DNA from: Aalborgiella sp043775055
Lineage (GTDB): Bacteria; Pseudomonadota; Gammaproteobacteria; Burkholderiales; Burkholderiaceae_C
Length of the DNA stretch: 23,962 bases
Direction of reading: 5' to 3'
NCBI GenBank assembly: GCA_043775055.1
Contig: JAYVSU010000136.1
Coordinates: 1-23,962, forward strand
Translations under genes and position numbers: made by a program
Shown: positions 14,387 through 22,155 of the stretch, one piece after another
Numbering within the stretch: the stretch's first letter is position 1
Layout of the letters: each line of letters begins with the position of its first letter
The notes under the pieces: model-generated
Seen by the model: only the letters and a program-made list of their open reading frames with translations
What the model was told of the DNA's origin: nothing
Databases searched by the model: none

Positions 14387-14998
14387 ATGATGGTGCTTTA
14401 TTCGGGAACCACGTGTCCCTTTTCCCACCGTAGCCGCTTTGTTCTGTTTGAAAAAGGCATGGACTTCGAAATTCGCGATGTTGATTTGTACAACAAATTA
14501 GAAGACATCAGCTTGATGAATCCATATGGACAAGTGCCGATTTTGGTTGAGCGTGATTTGATTTTGTATGAATCAAACATCATCAACGAATACATTGACG
14601 AGCGTTTTCCACATCCACAATTGATGCCCGGTGACCCTGTCGATCGTGCTCGCGTCCGCTTGTTCTTGTTAAATTTTGAAAAAGAATTGTTTGTTCACGT
14701 CAGCACTTTGGAGTCACGTGCTTCAAAGGGTAACGACAAGCTCTTAGACAAAGCGCGTTCACACATTCGCGACCGTTTGACGCAACTAGCACCTGTTTTC
14801 TTGAAAAACAAGTTCATGTTGGGCGATAACTTCTCGATGTTGGATGTTGCTATAGCCCCGCTGTTGTGGCGTTTGGACTTCTATGGCATTGACTTGAGTA
14901 AAAATGCGGCACCTTTGTTGAAGTATGCAGAGCGTATTTTCTCTCGTCCTGCCTACATTGAAGCGTTGACACCTTCCGAGAAGGTCATGCGCAAGTAA
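14387..14998 (+). CDS. sspA: Stringent starvation protein A (GST-fold transcription factor)
   Basis: SspA binds RNA polymerase and affects stationary-phase and stress transcription. The 203-residue protein has a thioredoxin-like N-terminal domain (LYSGTTCPFSHRSRFVLFEKGM), the DVDLYNKLEDISLMNPYGQVPIL segment in two blocks, and LYESNIINEYIDERFPHP. The helical GST C-terminal domain contains FMLGDNFSMLDVAIAPLLWRL. These are typical of SspA and lack the catalytic features of active GSTs. A ribosome site TAGGAG precedes the start. sspB follows after 9 bp, forming the usual sspAB pair next to petABC in betaproteobacteria. Confidence 0.95.
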   Translation: MMVLYSGTTCPFSHRSRFVLFEKGMDFEIRDVDLYNKLEDISLMNPYGQVPILVERDLILYESNIINEYIDERFPHPQLMPGDPVDRARVRLFLLNFEKELFVHVSTLESRASKGNDKLLDKARSHIRDRLTQLAPVFLKNKFMLGDNFSMLDVAIAPLLWRLDFYGIDLSKNAAPLLKYAERIFSRPAYIEALTPSEKVMRK

Positions 14999-15007
14999 AT
15001 TTGAGCC

Positions 15008-15544
15008 ATGATTAGCAGTACAGCATCAACGTCCACACGTCCGTACCTGATTCGTGCTTTGCATGAATGGTGTACGGACAATGGTTTTACGCCGTACATC
15101 ACGGTGCAAGTTGATGAAACAACGCAGGTACCCAGAGAGCATGTGAAAGACAAAGAGATTGTTTTGAACGTGAGTTTCGATGCCACCAGTGGACTTAAAC
15201 TGGGGAACGAATATATCGAGTTCAAAGGACGTTTCTCTGGCATAGCCAAAGACATTGTCGTCCCGGTGAATCGCGTTATTGCTATTTTTGCACGTGAAAA
15301 CAGCCAAGGCATGGCTTTTCCGAATGCCTTGCCGATGGACGCGATTTCTGACGTGATACCCAATACTGCTGACGCAGCGTCTTCTCCAACTACGGCTGGT
15401 CCAGCAGAGGCGCCTCACAAACTAGGCAAGTTGGTTTCTGTAGAGAGTGTGCCGCCGGCATCGCAAAATAAGGGTGATGAACCAGACGACTCTCGGCCAA
15501 AACCGCCTTCGGGAACTCGTCCAACTCTAAAAAGAGTAAAGTAA
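15008..15544 (+). CDS. sspB: ClpXP protease specificity-enhancing factor
   Basis: SspB tethers ssrA-tagged and other substrates to the ClpXP protease. Residues about 10-115 form the substrate-binding domain, with RPYLIRALHEWCTDNGFTPY, REHVKDKEIVLNVSF, FKGRFSGIAKDIVVPVNRV and IFARENSQGMAF. A long flexible Ala/Pro/Ser-rich linker (about 120-168) leads to the C-terminal ClpX-binding tail RPTLKRVK, comparable with the E. coli tail RPALRVVK. All parts needed for delivery to ClpX are present. The length of 178 residues is slightly above the E. coli value of 165. Confidence 0.95.
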   Translation: MISSTASTSTRPYLIRALHEWCTDNGFTPYITVQVDETTQVPREHVKDKEIVLNVSFDATSGLKLGNEYIEFKGRFSGIAKDIVVPVNRVIAIFARENSQGMAFPNALPMDAISDVIPNTADAASSPTTAGPAEAPHKLGKLVSVESVPPASQNKGDEPDDSRPKPPSGTRPTLKRVK

Positions 15545-15590
15545 TTCGTAAAAGCTGTATTGTTGCGTGAAAGACGCTTTAATTTGCAGC

Positions 15591-15596
15591 TAAAAT
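15591..15596 (+). promoter_or_regulatory. Possible -10 box for tRNA-Thr
   Basis: TAAAAT lies 9 bp before the tRNA 5' end. No convincing -35 hexamer lies 16-18 bp upstream; TTGCGT at 15563-15568 is too far (22 bp). Weak call. Confidence 0.35.
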
Positions 15597-15605
15597 AAGA
15601 GATAC

Positions 15606-15681
15606 GCCGATTTAGCTCAGTTGGTAGAGCACCCGCCTTGTAAGCGGTAGGTCATCAGTTCGACTCCGATAATCGGCACCA
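15606..15681 (+). tRNA. tRNA-Thr, anticodon UGU, CCA encoded
   Basis: A 76-nt cloverleaf: acceptor stem GCCGATT/AATCGGC, D arm GCTC-AGTTGGTA-GAGC, anticodon loop CTTGTAA with TGT at 15639-15641, variable AGGTC, T loop TTCGACT, discriminator A, encoded CCA (15679-15681). Anticodon UGU reads ACA (threonine). Two stem pairs are broken: C27 faces U43 (T at 15648), and A52 (15657) faces C62, where relatives normally have G at both positions. The tRNA is still clearly recognisable. Confidence 0.95.
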
Positions 15682-15687
15682 TATCCT

Positions 15688-15721
15688 AAAACCCGCATGC
15701 TGTTTGGCATGCGGGTTTTTT
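15688..15721 (+). terminator. Rho-independent terminator after tRNA-Thr
   Basis: A 13-bp perfect stem AAAACCCGCATGC (15688-15700) / GCATGCGGGTTTT (15707-15719) with a 6-nt loop and a T-run continuing to 15721. It begins 7 bp after the CCA end. Confidence 0.92.
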
Positions 15722-15909
15722 GTTGTGTGCGTCAGACTTTGCTGTCGCGCAAGTGAAGCGACATCGGGTTTGTACGGTTGAGAATCCTTTGCCGTGTGTT
15801 GCACACTGGCATGGTGTTTGCATGAAGTATGTTGAGGTCTTGCTGGATGGCCGAGAGGTGCATCAAGTGAGGGTTTATCTATCTATTTATTCGAAAGACT
15901 GGCCACGAT
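15722..15909. other. Non-coding leader region upstream of the dpp operon
   Basis: This 188-bp stretch lies between the tRNA terminator and dppB. It must hold the promoter of the dpp operon, but I find no convincing paired -35/-10 hexamers. Small open frames here only run into dppB in the wrong frame. An in-frame TGA at 15868-15870 limits any upstream extension of dppB. Confidence 0.5.
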
Positions 15910-16920
15910 TTGTTGCGCTTTATATTGACTCGCCTAAGTTTGATCATCCCCACTTTTTTGGGAATGACTTTACTTGCGTTTTTTTTAATCCGCTTGGTTC
16001 CAGGTGACCCTATTGAAACCATGGCAGGTGAGCGCGGCATAGATGCTACACGGCACGAAGCTTTGTTGAAAGAATATGGCTTAGATCGCCCCGTGCTGGT
16101 GCAATATGGCATTTACATCGGCCGTGTTTTGCAGGGCGATTTGGGTAAATCTATTGTGACGCAGGCGCCTGTTCTGCAGGAGTTTGGAGCGCTTTTCCCT
16201 GCAACCATTGAGTTGGCTGTCTGCGCGATTCTGTTTGCTTTGCTTTTGGGTATTCCGGCGGGTATTTTGGCTGCGGTCAAAAGAAATTCCATCTTTGACC
16301 ATGGTGTGATGGGCATTTCACTCACGGGGTATTCGATGCCCATTTTTTGGTGGGGGCTGTTGTTGATCTTGTTATTCTCGGTACAGCTTGATTTGACGCC
16401 AGTTTCTGGACGTCTCGATGTGAAGTACTTTATTGAGCCTACCACTGGTTTTTTGTTGATTGATTCGTTGTTGTCCAATGACAAAGGCGCTTTTTGGTCG
16501 ACGGTATCACATCTCATTCTGCCAACCATTGTGTTGGGCACCAACCCACTGGCCGTGATTGCGCGGATGACGCGATCCGCTATGTTGGAAGTATTGGGTG
16601 AAGATTACATTCGCACTGCACGTGCCAAGGGTTTGTCTAACTTGAGGGTGGTAGCTTTGCATGCGCTGCGTAACGCGCTTATTCCAATCGTGACGGTGAT
16701 TGGCCTTCAGGTCAGTGTATTGTTTACTGGCGCGATTTTGACCGAAACCATTTTTTCATGGCCCGGTGTCGGCAAGTGGCTGATAGAAGCCATCAGCCGG
16801 CGTGATTACCCCGTGTTGCAAGGCGGGATGCTGTTGCTGGGCGTGATGGTGATGGTCGTCAACCTGTTGGTAGACATCACCTACGGCATCATCAACCCAC
16901 GTATCAGGCATCAGCGATGA
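15910..16920 (+). CDS. dppB: Dipeptide/oligopeptide ABC transporter permease, DppB type (TTG start)
   Basis: One of the two inner-membrane permeases of a peptide importer. The start MLRFILTRLSLIIPTFLG with a first membrane helix, then AFFLIRLVPGDPIE, is exactly the DppB/OppB N-terminal pattern. Several further helices surround the cytoplasmic EAA loop EDYIRTARAKGLSNLRVV (near residue 233), where the ATPases dock. The C-terminal ETIFSWPGVGKWLIEAI and DITYGIINPRIR also fit. Length 336 matches the family. The only start giving this N terminus is TTG at 15910: an in-frame stop lies at 15868, there is no ATG or GTG between them, and the first ATG (15964) would remove the first helix. No strong ribosome site is visible. 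Its TGA overlaps the dppC ATG (ATGA). Confidence 0.93.
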   Translation: MLRFILTRLSLIIPTFLGMTLLAFFLIRLVPGDPIETMAGERGIDATRHEALLKEYGLDRPVLVQYGIYIGRVLQGDLGKSIVTQAPVLQEFGALFPATIELAVCAILFALLLGIPAGILAAVKRNSIFDHGVMGISLTGYSMPIFWWGLLLILLFSVQLDLTPVSGRLDVKYFIEPTTGFLLIDSLLSNDKGAFWSTVSHLILPTIVLGTNPLAVIARMTRSAMLEVLGEDYIRTARAKGLSNLRVVALHALRNALIPIVTVIGLQVSVLFTGAILTETIFSWPGVGKWLIEAISRRDYPVLQGGMLLLGVMVMVVNLLVDITYGIINPRIRHQR

Positions 16921-17816
16921 GCATGAACACGACAGCGATCAAATTAGAGCAAGAACCTGCGCATCCTTTGCGCGAGTTCTGGAGCTATTTTGCAGCGAAT
17001 CGAGGTGCTCTTGCTGGCTTGGTGATTGTGGTGGGGGTTTTGCTCACTGCACTATTTGCGCCGCTTTTGGCGCCCCATGCGCCAGACCTCACCAACAACG
17101 CCGTTTTCTTAAAGCCACCGTTCTGGCAAACTGGCGGTGCACTGGCTTACCCTTTGGGAACGGATGCGATTGGGCGCGACATTCTCTCACGGCTTATCTA
17201 TGGAGCACGTTTATCCTTAGTCATCGGCCTCGCCGTGGTTGCACTTTCAGTTGCGGTTGGCACAGTTTTGGGGCTAACGGCGGGGTATTTCAGGGGTATT
17301 TTTGAAATCGGCGTGATGCGCTTGATGGACATTATTTTGACACTCCCAAGCTTGTTGCTCGCGATTGTGATTGTGGCGATTTTGGGCCCTGGGCTCATGA
17401 ACGCCATGCTGGCAGTGGCGATTGTGGTGTTACCGCATTACGTGCGGATCACGCGTGCAGCTGTTATTTCTGAGACTGCGAAAGACTATGTCACAGCGGC
17501 ACGCATGAACGGCGCCAGCCACCTACGGCTGATGTTCAACGAAATACTCCCCAATTGCACTGCGCCATTGATTGTGCAGGCTTCATTGGGAATATCAACA
17601 GCCATTTTGGATGCTGCTGCACTTGGTTTTTTGGGATTGGGGGCACAGCCACCGTCACCCGAATGGGGAACCATGCTGGCAGACGCGCGTGAGTTTGTTT
17701 TGCGTGCTTGGTGGGTGGTGACCTTTCCGGGTTTGGCAATTTTGATCACCGTACTGGCTTTTAACCTGCTCGGTGACGGTTTACGCGATGCGTTTGACCC
17801 CAAGCTGAAACGCTGA
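16917..17816 (+). CDS. dppC: Dipeptide/oligopeptide ABC transporter permease, DppC type
   Basis: The second permease (299 residues) of the peptide importer. An N-terminal cytoplasmic segment is followed by a first helix (LAGLVIVVGVLLTALFAPLL). The family segment PLGTDAIGRDILSRLIYGAR lies near residue 80. The permease core has the EAA loop ETAKDYVTAARMNGASHLRL near 190, and ALGFLGLGAQPPSPEWGTML follows near 235. The C terminus NLLGDGLRDAFDPKLKR is typical of DppC. The start overlaps the dppB stop by 4 bp and dppD begins 10 bp after its stop, so the genes are tightly coupled. Confidence 0.95.
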   Translation: MSMNTTAIKLEQEPAHPLREFWSYFAANRGALAGLVIVVGVLLTALFAPLLAPHAPDLTNNAVFLKPPFWQTGGALAYPLGTDAIGRDILSRLIYGARLSLVIGLAVVALSVAVGTVLGLTAGYFRGIFEIGVMRLMDIILTLPSLLLAIVIVAILGPGLMNAMLAVAIVVLPHYVRITRAAVISETAKDYVTAARMNGASHLRLMFNEILPNCTAPLIVQASLGISTAILDAAALGFLGLGAQPPSPEWGTMLADAREFVLRAWWVVTFPGLAILITVLAFNLLGDGLRDAFDPKLKR

Positions 17817-17826
17817 AAGTATTTTT

Positions 17827-18843
17827 ATGGCTCTGCTTGAAATTGACAATCTATCCGTCGACTTCCCGTCGAAAAACAGCGTCATGCATGCTGTGGATGG
17901 CGTGAGTTTGTCTTTAGAGGCGGGTGATGTGCTGGGCATTGTCGGCGAGTCGGGTTCTGGAAAAAGCGTCACCATGATGGCGCTGATGGGCTTGATTGCC
18001 TTTCCAGGCCAAGTTAAAGCCGATACAATGCGGTTTGATGGACATGACTTGTTGTCTTTGTCACCTGGGGAGCGCAGCAAACTGACGGGCAAAGATGTTG
18101 CCATGATTTTTCAGGACCCAACAACCAGCTTGAACCCGTGTTTCACGATTGGCTTTCAACTGGCTGAAACACTGAAGCTGCATATGGGTTTAGACGCCAA
18201 GGCAGCAAAAAATCGATCGATTGAGCTTTTGGAGCAGGTGGGTATTCCAGCTCCGGAGAGCCGGCTCAAAGCCTATCCACATCAAATGTCTGGTGGCATG
18301 AACCAACGCGTCATGATTGCCATGGCTATTGCTTGCAATCCCAAGCTTTTGATTGCAGACGAACCCACCACGGCGCTTGATGTCACGATACAGGCGCAGA
18401 TTTTAGATTTGCTGCGTGGTTTGCAAAAAGACCGTGGCATGGCCTTGGTCCTGATTACCCACAATATGGGCGTGGTCTCAGAAATGGCGCAACGTGTTGC
18501 CGTGATGTATGCAGGCCAAATTATGGAAGTACGCACCTCGCAAGCGCTCTTTGCGCAGCCGCAGCACCCCTACACAGAGGCGCTGATGGCGGCTTTGCCT
18601 GAGCGCAGCCAGGGTTTGTCTCGTTTGACGACGATTCCCGGCATGGTGCCAGGTTTGTATGACCGGCCAAGCGGCTGTCTTTTTGCGCCGCGCTGCACCT
18701 ATGCCAATGACCATTGCCGTGCTGAGCGACCAGCCTTGCGTGATTGGGCTGAGGGTTGGGTACGTTGCCACTATCCCTTGGGCGATTTGAGTACGCAGCA
18801 AACTCAACACATTGGGCACGCAGATGCTGAGGTGTCGACATGA
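17827..18843 (+). CDS. dppD: Dipeptide/oligopeptide ABC transporter ATPase, DppD type
   Basis: A cytoplasmic ATPase (338 residues) that powers peptide import together with DppF. Walker A GESGSGKS is at residues 40-47, the Q-loop is in MIFQDPTTSLNPC near 94-106, the signature MSGGMNQR begins near 154, Walker B and D-loop LLIADEPTTALD near 176-187, and the switch histidine in LITHNMG. The C-terminal extension PSGCLFAPRCTYANDHC plus a final Cys (VRCHYP) is the four-cysteine region typical of oligo/dipeptide ATPases, shown in some relatives to bind an iron-sulfur cluster. The stop overlaps the dppF start (ATGA at 18840-18843). Confidence 0.95.
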   Translation: MALLEIDNLSVDFPSKNSVMHAVDGVSLSLEAGDVLGIVGESGSGKSVTMMALMGLIAFPGQVKADTMRFDGHDLLSLSPGERSKLTGKDVAMIFQDPTTSLNPCFTIGFQLAETLKLHMGLDAKAAKNRSIELLEQVGIPAPESRLKAYPHQMSGGMNQRVMIAMAIACNPKLLIADEPTTALDVTIQAQILDLLRGLQKDRGMALVLITHNMGVVSEMAQRVAVMYAGQIMEVRTSQALFAQPQHPYTEALMAALPERSQGLSRLTTIPGMVPGLYDRPSGCLFAPRCTYANDHCRAERPALRDWAEGWVRCHYPLGDLSTQQTQHIGHADAEVST

Positions 18844-19847
18844 CAGCCTTGCAAAGCACGCCCGTCGTTGTGGCCAAAGACCTGCGCCAAGTTTACAAAA
18901 CCAAACGAGGCCTGTTTCGCGATTCTGACCAGTTGCAAGCCGTTGGCGGCGTGTCTTTCGAGTTGCATGCTGGCAAAACGCTGGCTGTGGTGGGCGAGTC
19001 GGGCTGTGGAAAGTCGACATTGGCACGCATGGTCTCATTGATTGAATCGCCATCAGCGGGTGAGCTGCTTTTGAACGGTACGGATGTTGTACGCGCGAGT
19101 CATGACGAACGGCACACCTTGCGTCAAGTGGTGCAGTTGGTATTTCAAAATCCTTATGGGTCACTCAATCCACGCAAAAAAATAGGTGCCATTCTTGAGG
19201 CGCCCTTAGAGATCAATACTGATTTATCCGCTTCTGAGCGCGCTGCAAAAGCGCGCAGCATGCTGGCTTTGGTCGGCTTGCGGCCAGAGCATTACGACAG
19301 GTATCCGCATATGTTCTCGGGCGGGCAGCGCCAGCGTATTGCAATAGCACGTGCGTTGATGTTGAATCCGGCGCTGGTCGTGGCTGATGAGCCTGTTTCT
19401 GCGCTTGATGTGTCTATCCAAGCACAGGTGCTGAATCTGCTGGCTGATTTGCAGCAAGAGCTGGGCTTGGCGTACCTGTTTATTTCACATGATTTAGGCG
19501 TGGTCCGACATATCGCGCACGATGTGTTGGTAATGTACTTGGGCCATGCTGTGGAGCAGGGCGAAAAAACACTGATTTTTGATCAACCCCTACACCCTTA
19601 CACACAAGCATTGCTGGCCTCAACACCCGGCATCGTGGGTGCTGGGCCTGGATTGCCGCGTAAAGTATTGACGGGCGAATTACCATCCCCCTTAAACCCA
19701 CCCAGCGGCTGTGTTTTTTCAACCAGATGCCCCTATGTCGTTGACCGTTGTCGTACCGAGCGACCGCTTTTGCGCGATTTGGCAGAACGCCAAGTGGCTT
19801 GCCACCAGGCTGAACAATTTATCCAACCCGCTGCTTTGCAGCATTAA
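18840..19847 (+). CDS. dppF: Dipeptide/oligopeptide ABC transporter ATPase, DppF type
   Basis: The partner ATPase of DppD (335 residues). Walker A GESGCGKST is at residues 52-60, the Q-loop region LVFQNPYGSLNPRKKIG near 100-116, the signature FSGGQRQRIAIARAL near 158, Walker B and D-loop LVVADEPVSALD near 180, and the switch histidine in FISHDLGVVRHIA. The C-terminal cysteine region PSGCVFSTRCPYVVDRC with a final VACHQ keeps the four cysteines. The insert GLFRDSDQLQAV after the first strand is usual for DppF. The gene is coupled to dppD by a 4-bp overlap; dppA follows after 18 bp with its own strong ribosome site. Confidence 0.95.
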   Translation: MTALQSTPVVVAKDLRQVYKTKRGLFRDSDQLQAVGGVSFELHAGKTLAVVGESGCGKSTLARMVSLIESPSAGELLLNGTDVVRASHDERHTLRQVVQLVFQNPYGSLNPRKKIGAILEAPLEINTDLSASERAAKARSMLALVGLRPEHYDRYPHMFSGGQRQRIAIARALMLNPALVVADEPVSALDVSIQAQVLNLLADLQQELGLAYLFISHDLGVVRHIAHDVLVMYLGHAVEQGEKTLIFDQPLHPYTQALLASTPGIVGAGPGLPRKVLTGELPSPLNPPSGCVFSTRCPYVVDRCRTERPLLRDLAERQVACHQAEQFIQPAALQH

Positions 19848-19865
19848 CCCAAGAGGAGTCCAAAA

Positions 19866-21500
19866 ATGATGGATGCTAAATCAATTGCTGGCCGTAAGTT
19901 GCCAGCTAAACGCGCCCTGCTTTGTGCGATGGCGTTGCCTGCCATGATGGCATTGACGCCCTTGGTATCAGCTAAAACCCTAGTGTATTGCTCGGAGGGG
20001 AGTCCTGAAAACTTTGCGCCTAGTATCAATACGACAGGTACATCTTTTGACGTCACCGATCAAATTTACGACACGGTAGTCAAATTTGAGCGTGGTGGAA
20101 CCAAAGTCGTCCCCGGTTTGGCGGACACTTGGACCATCTCTAAAGACGGTTTGGAGTACGTTTTCCATTTGCGCAAAGGCGTCAAATGGCATTCCAATAA
20201 AAATTTTAAACCCTCGCGCGACTTCAATGCAGATGACTTCATGTTCTCGATTGAGCGTCAATGGAAGGATAACGACCCGTATTTCCGTGTCACCAGCGCC
20301 AACCACTCCTATTTCAACGACATGGGGATGGACAAGTTGCTGAAAACGGTGGACAAAGTGGACGAGTACACCGTCAAAATCACCCTGAACAAGCCTGAAG
20401 CACCGTTTTTGTCGAACCTAGCTATGCAGTACGCGGGCATTCAATCTAAAGAGTACGCCATTGCCATGCTCAAAGCGGGCACACCTGAAAAAATCGACCA
20501 AGAACCGATTGGTACGGGTGCTTTCACACTGGTACAGTATCAAAAAGACGCCATTTTGCGCTTCAAAGCATTCCCGCAATACTGGGCGGGTAAGGCCAAA
20601 ATTGACGATTTGGTGTTCTCCATCACGCCCGATGCCTCGGTGCGCTGGGCCAAGCTGCAAAAAGGCGAGTGTCATGTCATGCCTTACCCCAATCCGGCCG
20701 ATTTGCCAGCCATTCGCAAAGATCCCAACGTGCAAGTTTTGGAACAAGCGGGCTTGAATGTGGGTTATTTAGCCTACAACACGACCAAAAAGCCGTTTGA
20801 CGATGTGCGGGTTCGCAAGGCCATCAACATGGCGATCAACAAACAAGCTATTGTCGATGCGGTTTACTTGGGCACTGGTATCGCGGCTAAAAACCCAATT
20901 CCACCGGGTCAATGGTCATACAACAACGCCATCAAAGACGACCCGTATGATCAAGCTGCAGCCAAGAAAATGCTGACAGCGGCAGGCTACCCGAACGGCT
21001 TTACAACCGATTTATGGGCCATGCCTGTGCAGCGTCCTTACAACCCAAACGCCAAGCGGATTGCCGAGTTGATGCAAGCAGATTTGGCCAAAATTGGCGT
21101 GAAAGCGGAAATCAAGAGCTTTGAGTGGGGCGAGTATCGCAAGCGCATGCAGGCAGGCGAGCATCAAATGGGCATGCTGGGCTGGACGGGTGACAATGGC
21201 GACCCAGATAACTTTTTGAACACCTTGTTGGGCTGCAGTTCTGCCAAAACCAATGGCTCCAACGTTGCCAAGTTTTGCTACCAACCTTTTGAAGATCTGG
21301 TTCAAAAGGCCAAAGTGGTTTCTGCGCCTGCGGAGCGAACCAAGCTTTACGAGAAGGCTCAGGTGATTTTCAAAGAGCAAGCGCCCTGGTTCACCATTGC
21401 CCATGCCGTTCAAATCAAGCCAGTGCGTAAAGAAGTGATTGACTTCAAACTCAGCCCGTTTGGACGCCACAGCTTTTACGGTGTGGATATCAAAGAGTAA
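19866..21500 (+). CDS. dppA: Periplasmic dipeptide-binding protein (ABC transporter substrate-binding protein)
   Basis: The binding protein of the dpp system (544 residues, close to E. coli DppA at 535). It has a Sec signal peptide with cleavage near VSAKT (residue about 37). The mature start TLVYCSEGSPENFAPSINTTGTSFD closely matches DppA in two blocks around the ligand pocket. Solute-binding family 5 segments follow: WHSNKNFKPSRDFNADDFMF, IGTGAFTLVQY, VGYLAYNTTKKPFDDVRVR, and MLGWTGDNGDPDNFL, an Asp/Trp pocket segment typical of dipeptide binders. AAGAGGAG at 19851-19858 precedes the first ATG. It is unusual for the binding protein to be the last gene; the strong ribosome site may raise its level. 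Dipeptide preference is inferred from similarity. Confidence 0.95.
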   Translation: MMDAKSIAGRKLPAKRALLCAMALPAMMALTPLVSAKTLVYCSEGSPENFAPSINTTGTSFDVTDQIYDTVVKFERGGTKVVPGLADTWTISKDGLEYVFHLRKGVKWHSNKNFKPSRDFNADDFMFSIERQWKDNDPYFRVTSANHSYFNDMGMDKLLKTVDKVDEYTVKITLNKPEAPFLSNLAMQYAGIQSKEYAIAMLKAGTPEKIDQEPIGTGAFTLVQYQKDAILRFKAFPQYWAGKAKIDDLVFSITPDASVRWAKLQKGECHVMPYPNPADLPAIRKDPNVQVLEQAGLNVGYLAYNTTKKPFDDVRVRKAINMAINKQAIVDAVYLGTGIAAKNPIPPGQWSYNNAIKDDPYDQAAAKKMLTAAGYPNGFTTDLWAMPVQRPYNPNAKRIAELMQADLAKIGVKAEIKSFEWGEYRKRMQAGEHQMGMLGWTGDNGDPDNFLNTLLGCSSAKTNGSNVAKFCYQPFEDLVQKAKVVSAPAERTKLYEKAQVIFKEQAPWFTIAHAVQIKPVRKEVIDFKLSPFGRHSFYGVDIKE

Positions 21501-21509
21501 GCCAGCCAT

Positions 21510-21567
21510 GTTACAGGTGCCCTTTGGAGTGAAGGGTTTGCTTTCCTTTCAATGGTGCATCTGTAAC
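21510..21567. repeat. Imperfect inverted repeat downstream of dppA
   Basis: GTTACAGGTGC (from 21510) is mirrored by GCATCTGTAAC ending at 21567, with one mismatch across the outer 11 bp and partial pairing continuing inward (CCTTT/AAAGG type). No T-tract follows, so it may act as an mRNA 3'-end stabiliser or be a remnant of a mobile element's ends; neither can be settled here. Confidence 0.5.
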
Positions 21568-21590
21568 GATATTTGAGGTAGATTTTTATG

Positions 21591-21611
21591 TTGCTATTAA
21601 ATAAATAGCAA
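21591..21611. repeat. GCTATT-N5-AATAGC palindrome downstream of dppA
   Basis: Perfect 8-bp arms TTGCTATT (21591-21598) and AATAGCAA (21604-21611) around AAATA. It is the cleanest member of the dispersed palindrome family in this window and lies in non-coding DNA. Confidence 0.6.
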
Positions 21612-21808
21612 GATATTGAATAAATACGACGGCTGCAGCCTAAAGTAAGGTAAAAAATACCCTTTTTAATCGATAAAATGCCTTATGAGGCTGTTGCACC
21701 GTAGATTTGTAAAAATTGGCAGAAAGTGCGTTTTTAGCATCGAATTTGGAGGTTTTCAGGCTCCAGCGTGCTATAAATCGGCTCCCGATGGCGTTTTTGA
21801 TGCTCAGT

Positions 21809-22129
21809 TCATCTCAGCGCCGGCTTCGAATGGGCTTTAACCTTCATTCGAATGGTTGTGATGTTGCACCCCGTTGCTTGCAAATGTGCAAGCAGGGTTG
21901 GCGTAAATTGCCTTAATTTTGCAGCAGCTGCGTTGCCGTCGACGAACAAGCACCAAGTTGTCTCGTCTATGGGGCCGGCAGTGATGCTTTGCCTTAAATT
22001 GGCAGGCAATAAGACGAGAATCGCTTTCAATCGCGCACTTGATTCAAGCGATAAATGTAAGAGCTTTGCCAAACTTGGCGACTCTTTGACGGCTTCTTCA
22101 AGCGTGAATGGCGTGTTGCGGCGGTTCAT
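21809..22129 (-). CDS. DUF721/DciA-like protein
   Basis: A 106-residue protein with a DUF721 pattern: an N-terminal helix region FTLEEAVKESPSLAKLL, then LPANLRQSITAGPIDETTWCLFVDGNAAAAKLRQFTP in two blocks, ending with a QATGCNITTIRMKV strand. DUF721 includes DciA, which loads the replicative helicase DnaB in many bacteria. Whether this short version loads helicase is not shown by the sequence. Its place beside an M23 peptidase gene and secA is the conserved betaproteobacterial arrangement. It is transcribed away from the M23 gene with only 26 bp between start codons, so its promoter must lie within or overlap the M23 coding region. Confidence 0.8.
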   Translation of the reverse strand: MNRRNTPFTLEEAVKESPSLAKLLHLSLESSARLKAILVLLPANLRQSITAGPIDETTWCLFVDGNAAAAKLRQFTPTLLAHLQATGCNITTIRMKVKAHSKPALR

Positions 22130-22155
22130 AAAAGAAAATTTAAGGACGCATCTAA

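Larger units (their letters stand above)
21501..21808. other. 308-bp non-coding, hairpin-rich region between dppA and the DUF721 gene
   Basis: No gene is visible. From left to right it holds an imperfect inverted repeat (21510-21567), a perfect GCTATT-type hairpin (21591-21611), a 10-bp palindrome GGCTGCAGCC (21631-21640), a small GGTA-A5-TACC hairpin near 21650, and the stem ATCGG-CTC-CCGAT (21777-21789). The last could be a weak terminator for the minus-strand DUF721 gene. The density of inverted repeats is higher than in the other gaps. Confidence 0.6.

Noticed and set aside
15720..16007. 95-residue frame before and into dppB
   Set aside because: It overlaps dppB in another frame, shows no family pattern, and would start within a terminator.
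21685..21710. GAGGCTGTTGCACC, reminiscent of insertion sequence ends
   Set aside because: No matching inverted copy, target duplication or transposase fragment is visible nearby.
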